Of a DNA stretch of 44,751 nt, positions 40,672 to 44,751 are shown one piece after another. Under the pieces are notes generated by a model. The model was not told where the DNA came from and searched no databases. It saw nothing but the letters and a program-made list of their open reading frames with translations. Source of the DNA: Minisyncoccota bacterium (lineage in GTDB: Bacteria > Verrucomicrobiota > Verrucomicrobiia > Methylacidiphilales > Verrucolacustridaceae); the NCBI GenBank assembly GCA_030054195.1, contig JASGCJ010000009.1, forward strand, positions 1 to 44,751. Direction: 5' to 3'. The translations under genes were made by a program, and so were the position numbers. Each line of letters begins with the position of its first letter. The first letter of the stretch is position 1.

Positions 40672-41358
40672 ATGAACCCTCCTTCTGGTCGCCTTATCGT
40701 CATCGGAACCCCCATTGGAAACCTATCCGACATCTCCCCACGCGCGTGCCAAGCTTTAGCCACCGCCGATCTCATCGCTGCCGAAGATACCCGCCACTCA
40801 GGCCTCCTTCTCCAACATCTCGGCCTCAAAAAATCATTTCTGAGCGTTCAGAAATTTAACGAAGCCGCCCGCGAATCCGAAATCATCGAACGTATTCGCT
40901 CCGGTCAAACGATCGCCCTCATTACCGATTCAGGAATGCCTGCCATCTCCGACCCTGGGGAACGTATTGTTCGAGCCGTCCGACGCGAAAATCTACCTGT
41001 CGAGGTCATCCCAGGCCCCTCCGCCCCCATTCACGCCCTGATCGCCAGCGGCCTGCCTGCCCTTCCCTTCTACTTCGGCGGTTTTCTCCCGCCTAAATCA
41101 GGAGGTCGTCTTAAAGAACTCACGGTAGCAGCTACACGCGATCACACTTCGATCTACTTCGAATCTCCCCATCGCCTCTCAAAAACGCTCGCAGTGCTTG
41201 TGGAAGTGTTTCCTTCAGATTCCCGGATCTGTGTGGCGCGGGAGCTTACCAAAAAGTTTGAAGAGGTCTTCGTTGGTACTCCCGCGGAAGTTGCCGCTCA
41301 CTTCGGGGAAAAAGCAAAGGGCGAGATCACCCTCGTGCTCTCGCCCTTCAGCCCGTAG
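40672..41358 (+). CDS. rsmI: 16S rRNA (cytidine-1402-2'-O)-methyltransferase
   Basis: 228 residues of the SAM tetrapyrrole-methylase-like fold. Motifs: VIGTPIGNLSDISPRA, AEDTRHSGLLL, ALITDSGMPAISDPGERIV, IPGPSAPIHALIASGLP, YFGGFLPPKSG and FESPHRLSKTL. RsmI makes N4,2'-O-dimethylcytidine 1402 in 16S rRNA with RsmH. The E. coli protein has about 286 residues; here the C-terminal extra domain is missing, which is common in many phyla. The gene starts 10 nt downstream of the tRNA-Gln 3' end, leaving almost no leader. Confidence 0.95.
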   Translation: MNPPSGRLIVIGTPIGNLSDISPRACQALATADLIAAEDTRHSGLLLQHLGLKKSFLSVQKFNEAARESEIIERIRSGQTIALITDSGMPAISDPGERIVRAVRRENLPVEVIPGPSAPIHALIASGLPALPFYFGGFLPPKSGGRLKELTVAATRDHTSIYFESPHRLSKTLAVLVEVFPSDSRICVARELTKKFEEVFVGTPAEVAAHFGEKAKGEITLVLSPFSP

Positions 41359-41386
41359 CCGACTTTCGCCGGCAAACCACCCTCGT

Positions 41387-42022
41387 TTACTTTCCTGAAG
41401 TTCCCTTCACCTCTTTTTTCTGTTTGTAGATATTGTCCCGCAACGTATCGACACTTTTAACCATCTCCTGCCCAGCTGTCCGGGCCTTCTCAATCATCGG
41501 CGTGCAAGTCTTGATCGAGTCGGGGCTGAACGAAGAGGCAAAATACTTTTTAAGGTCCTCCAGCAAGGTGGTCAGATCGTTTGCATCCCCGCCTACTTCG
41601 CGCAACTGCTTGTCCAAAACGTCGAAATCCGATTTCGCCTTATCAATCTGATCATTCGTCATCTTGCGCATATCTTTGTCCGTCAAGCCCGAGACTTCCT
41701 TGGTCCAAGCGGCGATCCGTTGGCCCTGCAATTCCCGAACCCTCTCCACCCGATCCTTGATGTCTCCTCGGATATCCTGAAGGTCGCTGAGGTTATCCTT
41801 AAACTTGTCGAACGAATTGTTAGAATCATTCCCGTCCGTCAACTCTGCCAAGTTCGTCATGATATAACTCAGCCGCTTCTGTGCTCGGCCCATTAGATCA
41901 TCCAACTTGTTCATGCTCGTCGCCTGATCGGCGGCGAGGTTTAGGGAATCCGAGTTTTGGGCTCGCCCCGAAAAGGGCAACACCATCCAAAACGCAACAA
42001 GAGCAACGAGTGTGTTCTTCAT
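41387..42022 (-). CDS. Exported helical protein, unknown function
   Basis: 211 residues. AAGGA lies 15 nt upstream of ATG 42022. A signal peptide (KNTLVALVAFWMVLPFSGRAQ) is followed by a long, polar, almost wholly helical domain (DQATSMNKLDDLMGRAQKR, then LSDLQDIRGDIKDRVERVREL and DLTTLLEDLKKYF), like DUF2959-type periplasmic helical proteins though the match is not firm. It ends in a Lys-rich tail. It follows the SYLF gene by 20 nt on the same strand, so the two are probably one operon, and convergent rsmI ends 28 nt away. Confidence 0.7.
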   Translation of the reverse strand: MKNTLVALVAFWMVLPFSGRAQNSDSLNLAADQATSMNKLDDLMGRAQKRLSYIMTNLAELTDGNDSNNSFDKFKDNLSDLQDIRGDIKDRVERVRELQGQRIAAWTKEVSGLTDKDMRKMTNDQIDKAKSDFDVLDKQLREVGGDANDLTTLLEDLKKYFASSFSPDSIKTCTPMIEKARTAGQEMVKSVDTLRDNIYKQKKEVKGTSGK

Positions 42023-42042
42023 TTTTATAATTTCCTTTCTAT

Positions 42043-42699
42043 TTATTTCAGCAAGTCGTAAATCCGGGCCATTCCATCTTTTTTCGATGCCGGAACCTCG
42101 ACTGCCGAGTTGAGGATGTCTTTCACGGAAACCATCGGTTTGCCGTAAAAATTAGCATTTGCCTCATCGTTGATATTCACATCAAACCCTCCAAAGTTGA
42201 CGCCCAACTTGGCTCCCTTGTTCCAGATATAAACGTTGAAGTCCCGGTTTCTCATCGAGGCATCAACCGCTGCCCCACCCTTCGGGCCACAAACTGCCGA
42301 GGCGGAGGAAGAGCTAAAATGATCCCCGTTTCCCCACTTGCTCACCACCCCCTCTTTCATTAGCAAAATCACAATGTCGTTGTCTGTTCCACCCACATCG
42401 ATTCCCAACGTTCCGCCATCTGTCGTAATCGCGACAGGACCGCTCCAGCCCTTATCCGTTTTTGCCATTAAAATGCCGTCCCCACCTGAGCCACCAATCC
42501 CGATCGAAAATCCCGTCACATTCAAAATCACAATGCCTTTTGCATCTTTCACCAAATCCATGTTGATGATGTCTTCCCGTTTCATTCTGCCGAGGATCTC
42601 AGCGCTGTCGGGGATCAGCTTTTCGAGCGATTCGGCCCGTCCGTTCATGGCGGGAAGGGCGATCAGGGTTGCGAGGAGGATGCTTTGGAGTTTTTTCAT
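42043..42699 (-). CDS. Exported SYLF-domain (Ysc84-like) protein
   Basis: 218 residues, ATG 42699 preceded by AAGGA. A signal peptide (MKKLQSILLATLIALPAMNGRA) is followed by the SYLF core: DLVKDAKGIVILNVTGFSIGIGGSGGDGILMAK, WSGPVAITTDGGTLGIDVGGTDNDIVILLM and NRDFNVYIWNKGAKLGVNFGG. SYLF domains bind phosphoinositides and actin in eukaryotes; bacterial versions are exported and poorly understood. The glycine-rich GIGGSGG loop and VGG turn are kept. It lies 70 nt downstream of the EpsI-like gene on the same strand and could be part of its operon. Confidence 0.88.
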   Translation of the reverse strand: MKKLQSILLATLIALPAMNGRAESLEKLIPDSAEILGRMKREDIINMDLVKDAKGIVILNVTGFSIGIGGSGGDGILMAKTDKGWSGPVAITTDGGTLGIDVGGTDNDIVILLMKEGVVSKWGNGDHFSSSSASAVCGPKGGAAVDASMRNRDFNVYIWNKGAKLGVNFGGFDVNINDEANANFYGKPMVSVKDILNSAVEVPASKKDGMARIYDLLK

Positions 42700-42769
42700 A
42701 ATAAGTTTCCTTGGGTTAATGTTGAACCAATATCGTGCCCACCCTTGCGCTAGAAAGGCAAGACGGGAA

Positions 42770-43483
42770 TCAGGGGGCTAGACCCGGGGTGCTCGCCCTC
42801 ATGAAACTGGGTGCCGCCTCTGCCGTGAACTGCTTCAACATCTCGATTGTTTGCGTCTCGTTCTTTCCCATAGGCAGAAACCCTTCCGTCACAACCGACA
42901 TCACAATCACATACGCCCACCGGTGATTCAGATTTTTGGTAATTCGGTCAAAGCTGGTTAGAAAAACCCGGCTCCAGTGATGAGGGGTCGTCACTTCGCT
43001 TCCCACAAACCAGTAAAAGTAGTTCGCGTACAGTTTGCGCCGATCCCCCTGCGCGACCTCAATATCCCGCACCAAACTCAGATCCATCACCTCCAAATCC
43101 CGCCCATCCGCCAAGCCGATCTTCTCCACTCGGCCACCCCTCATCGTCCAACCCTGCGCCGGCAAGCACACCTCGGGTCGATGAATACTTCTCTTCTCTC
43201 CCCCACTCAAAACAATCGATGCCATAATTCTGTCCCCACCTGAATCCGAATATTCTCTTCTCGCGATCTGCGTGTCCTTGGGAAGAATCGCCAGCTCTCC
43301 CATCGTCGCCGCCACCTCCTTGCCCGTAAAATTTCCAACTCGTACAGGCAGATCCATCACCACCCCCGCTTTCGGAGTCGTATTCGGTGTAGGAACCAAA
43401 AGACAAATCGCCGCCACGCCTCCTCCCAATGCCAGCATAGCGGCCACCCTTGCCCAGGCCCCTTTTCTCTTCCCCTCGCTCAC
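42770..43483 (-). CDS. EpsI-like exosortase-associated protein
   Basis: 237 residues. The start overlaps the exosortase stop by 4 bp (ATGA). An N-terminal transmembrane segment (ARVAAMLALGGGVAAICLLV) leads into the EpsI domain with SIHRPEVCLPAQGW, the conserved histidine/cysteine motif, and YANYFYWFVG, then a C-terminal helix. EpsI proteins are found fused to or next to exosortases and are tied to exopolysaccharide synthesis and to sorting of PEP-CTERM-type proteins. Separate chains here correspond to the fused exosortase/EpsI proteins of other species. Confidence 0.88.
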   Translation of the reverse strand: MSEGKRKGAWARVAAMLALGGGVAAICLLVPTPNTTPKAGVVMDLPVRVGNFTGKEVAATMGELAILPKDTQIARREYSDSGGDRIMASIVLSGGEKRSIHRPEVCLPAQGWTMRGGRVEKIGLADGRDLEVMDLSLVRDIEVAQGDRRKLYANYFYWFVGSEVTTPHHWSRVFLTSFDRITKNLNHRWAYVIVMSVVTEGFLPMGKNETQTIEMLKQFTAEAAPSFMRASTPGLAP

Positions 43484-44454
43484 TCCTTTTTTCCTTTCCC
43501 AATCCCCTGAAGAATTCGGCTCACTCCCACCATTCCGCCTAAAGCCACCACAAAGACAAAGAAACCTGCCGCCATGTGAAACGTCGTCGGATGCTCCTCC
43601 GTCCCGATCGCCACCGCACTACCCAGCAAAATGGTCCCCAGCGTTAACATCACCATCCGCGCGAAATTTCCCAGTACCGCCAATGCCGGCGACAACAAAA
43701 ACAGAACCCACTTTTGCCACCCCTTCTGCAGAGTTAAGTGCGCGTACAACGCACTCACCATCATCAAGGCGAAAAGCGACCGAATCCCACTGCACGGAGT
43801 CGCCACATCCAACGCGAACCTCTGCCCCTGCGCCAACCCCTTCGCATAATCGGGAGCAGAAACCAGTGCTGTTCCCACACGCAACGTGTCGACCCCCACC
43901 AAGTTCAGAAAAAATTGCGACATCTGACACATCAGCCCCCGCAAAGGGAAAGCGACGATCGTATCCAAAAAATAAAAAGGGTACGCAAACATCAGGAACG
44001 CATACGGAAAAGCCACCGCTTTCATCATCTCCCAGCCAAAAAGCCACAAAATCAAACCCCCAATCATGATTTGCAGGGACAGAAATCCCACAATCGTAAT
44101 GTCGATCTTGTATCCAACCCAAAATAGTGCCAACGCCGCCACCACCCCCAACACCCCCCAGCCAGACGGCTGAATCACCACCTTCTGCAACTCCTTCGCT
44201 CGATGTAAAATCAGCCCGACCGAGATCAGGGGCACTATCATTCCGTGATGCCAATCCGCGGTGGAAGGATCACTCCAAAACCTCTGCAGCATCTCAAACA
44301 CGCTTCGCGCTTTGCTCTCGAATCCGAAATTGTAAGGGATGAATCCGTACAACCCAATCACCACGGCAACCGCAACGGCCACCTCCACCCACAAGACCCG
44401 ATCCCGCCACTGAGACCCCACCTCCCCCCCTCCCTCTTCTTGCTTTTCAGACAT
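43480..44454 (-). CDS. Exosortase (membrane transpeptidase of C-terminal sorting signals)
   Basis: 324 residues from ATG 44454; codons up to 44550 are open but not membrane-like and overlap the neighbour. About eight hydrophobic helices. The catalytic triad of exosortases is visible: Cys in DVATPCSGIRSLFALMM, Arg in NFARMVMLT and His in TTFHMAAGFFVF. The PLISVGLILHR loop is also conserved. The enzyme cleaves and transfers proteins with a PEP-CTERM-type tripartite tail, often onto the outer surface together with exopolysaccharide. A glycosyltransferase gene lies directly upstream. Confidence 0.93.
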   Translation of the reverse strand: MSEKQEEGGGEVGSQWRDRVLWVEVAVAVAVVIGLYGFIPYNFGFESKARSVFEMLQRFWSDPSTADWHHGMIVPLISVGLILHRAKELQKVVIQPSGWGVLGVVAALALFWVGYKIDITIVGFLSLQIMIGGLILWLFGWEMMKAVAFPYAFLMFAYPFYFLDTIVAFPLRGLMCQMSQFFLNLVGVDTLRVGTALVSAPDYAKGLAQGQRFALDVATPCSGIRSLFALMMVSALYAHLTLQKGWQKWVLFLLSPALAVLGNFARMVMLTLGTILLGSAVAIGTEEHPTTFHMAAGFFVFVVALGGMVGVSRILQGIGKGKKE

Positions 44455-44498
44455 GCTTAAAACTATTCCTCGCCACCCAAAACCGCAAGCCACCTCCC

Positions 44499-44751
44499 CT
44501 ACACCACCCTCCGGTAGATCTCTCCCGTCTCCTCCGCCATTCTTTCCCAAGAAAACTCCGCCGCCCTATCAATTCCTGCTTTGCGTAACCCCTCACGCCT
44601 CTCCTCACTCCCCAAAATCAGCGCGACCGCAGCCATCATCTCCTCCTCTGAACGTGGATCGAAATACTCCGCCGCACCTCCACACACCTCAGGCAATGAC
44701 CCCGCCTTGGCACAAACCACAGGACAACCACACGCCATCGCCTCCAGCGGA
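44499..44751 (-). CDS. Glycosyltransferase family 4, C-terminal fragment (gene starts outside window)
   Basis: The frame is open to the right edge of the window, so the 5' part is missing. What remains is the end of a GT-B donor domain: PLEAMACGCPVVCAKAGSLPEV is the E-x7-E nucleotide-sugar site region, followed by AAEYFDPRSEEEMMAAVALIL and the closing SWERMAEETGEIYRRV helix. It transfers a sugar in polysaccharide or glycolipid synthesis. Its stop is 44 nt upstream of the exosortase start, so it probably belongs to the same exopolysaccharide/sorting operon. Confidence 0.9.
   Translation of the reverse strand, partial: PLEAMACGCPVVCAKAGSLPEVCGGAAEYFDPRSEEEMMAAVALILGSEERREGLRKAGIDRAAEFSWERMAEETGEIYRRVV

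Noticed and set aside
41358-41377. GCCG/CGGC hairpin as a terminator between rsmI and the helical-protein gene
   Set aside because: Only four base pairs and no T run.

Overview
The window is about 45 kb of gene-dense bacterial chromosome with moderate to high GC and very short intergenic gaps. It most likely comes from a member of the Verrucomicrobiota. That placement is an inference from an exosortase with its EpsI-like partner, a TIGR04073-type exosortase-associated protein, a FecR-domain exoprotein and a LamG protein, and weak or absent Shine-Dalgarno sequences in front of many genes. It is not a proven placement. No insertion sequence, phage, CRISPR array or rRNA was seen. Two tRNA genes are present: one with anticodon CAT and one tRNA-Gln(CTG).

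Left end (1-7655): a surface module. A FecR-domain exoprotein and a LamG protein run on the minus strand. A compact minus-strand pair follows (a zinc-ribbon microprotein overlapping a 48-residue hydrophobic protein), divergent from a WYL-type regulator, and then a large beta-barrel outer-membrane protein on the plus strand. A near-palindromic AT-rich motif, ACTATATATTGT, occurs as an exact pair inside the beta-barrel promoter and as two variant copies upstream of the FecR gene. This looks like an uncharacterised regulon and is the most interesting candidate in the window.

7738-20114: a GT4 glycosyltransferase, cysK, small unknown genes, and an m5U RNA methyltransferase that seems to lack a normal start codon and overlaps a TIGR04073 gene. 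A zinc amidase follows, then a plus-strand operon (membrane coiled-coil protein, 5'-3' exonuclease, HemW-like radical SAM protein, ABC ATPase with no permease), a ZIP metal transporter, a GNAT enzyme, a tRNA and a LysM amidase.

20096-31679: yjbQ sits head to head, with no spacer, against a six-gene plus-strand operon (NDUFA9-like reductase, CDF transporter, serine hydrolase, acyltransferase, queD, purU). Next is a minus-strand fusion of a BadF-type sugar kinase to MurQ etherase for peptidoglycan recycling. Divergent from it is a VanZ-like protein, ligA, a LysM protein and a GYF_2-like protein.

31699-34949: ilvN, ilvC and leuA for branched-chain amino acids, with a promoter and palindrome before ilvN; ilvB is not in the window. 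34959-38600: an RRM protein with a long structured leader (a possible pseudoknot), then two divergent clusters of small unknown genes. 38590-41358: hisI, a parvulin lipoprotein, a half-size TSUP permease, tRNA-Gln and rsmI. Right end (41387-44751): a secreted helical protein, a SYLF-domain protein, the EpsI-like protein, the exosortase and the end of a glycosyltransferase gene. The right end and the surface genes at the left suggest a Gram-negative envelope with exosortase-dependent surface proteins linked to exopolysaccharide.
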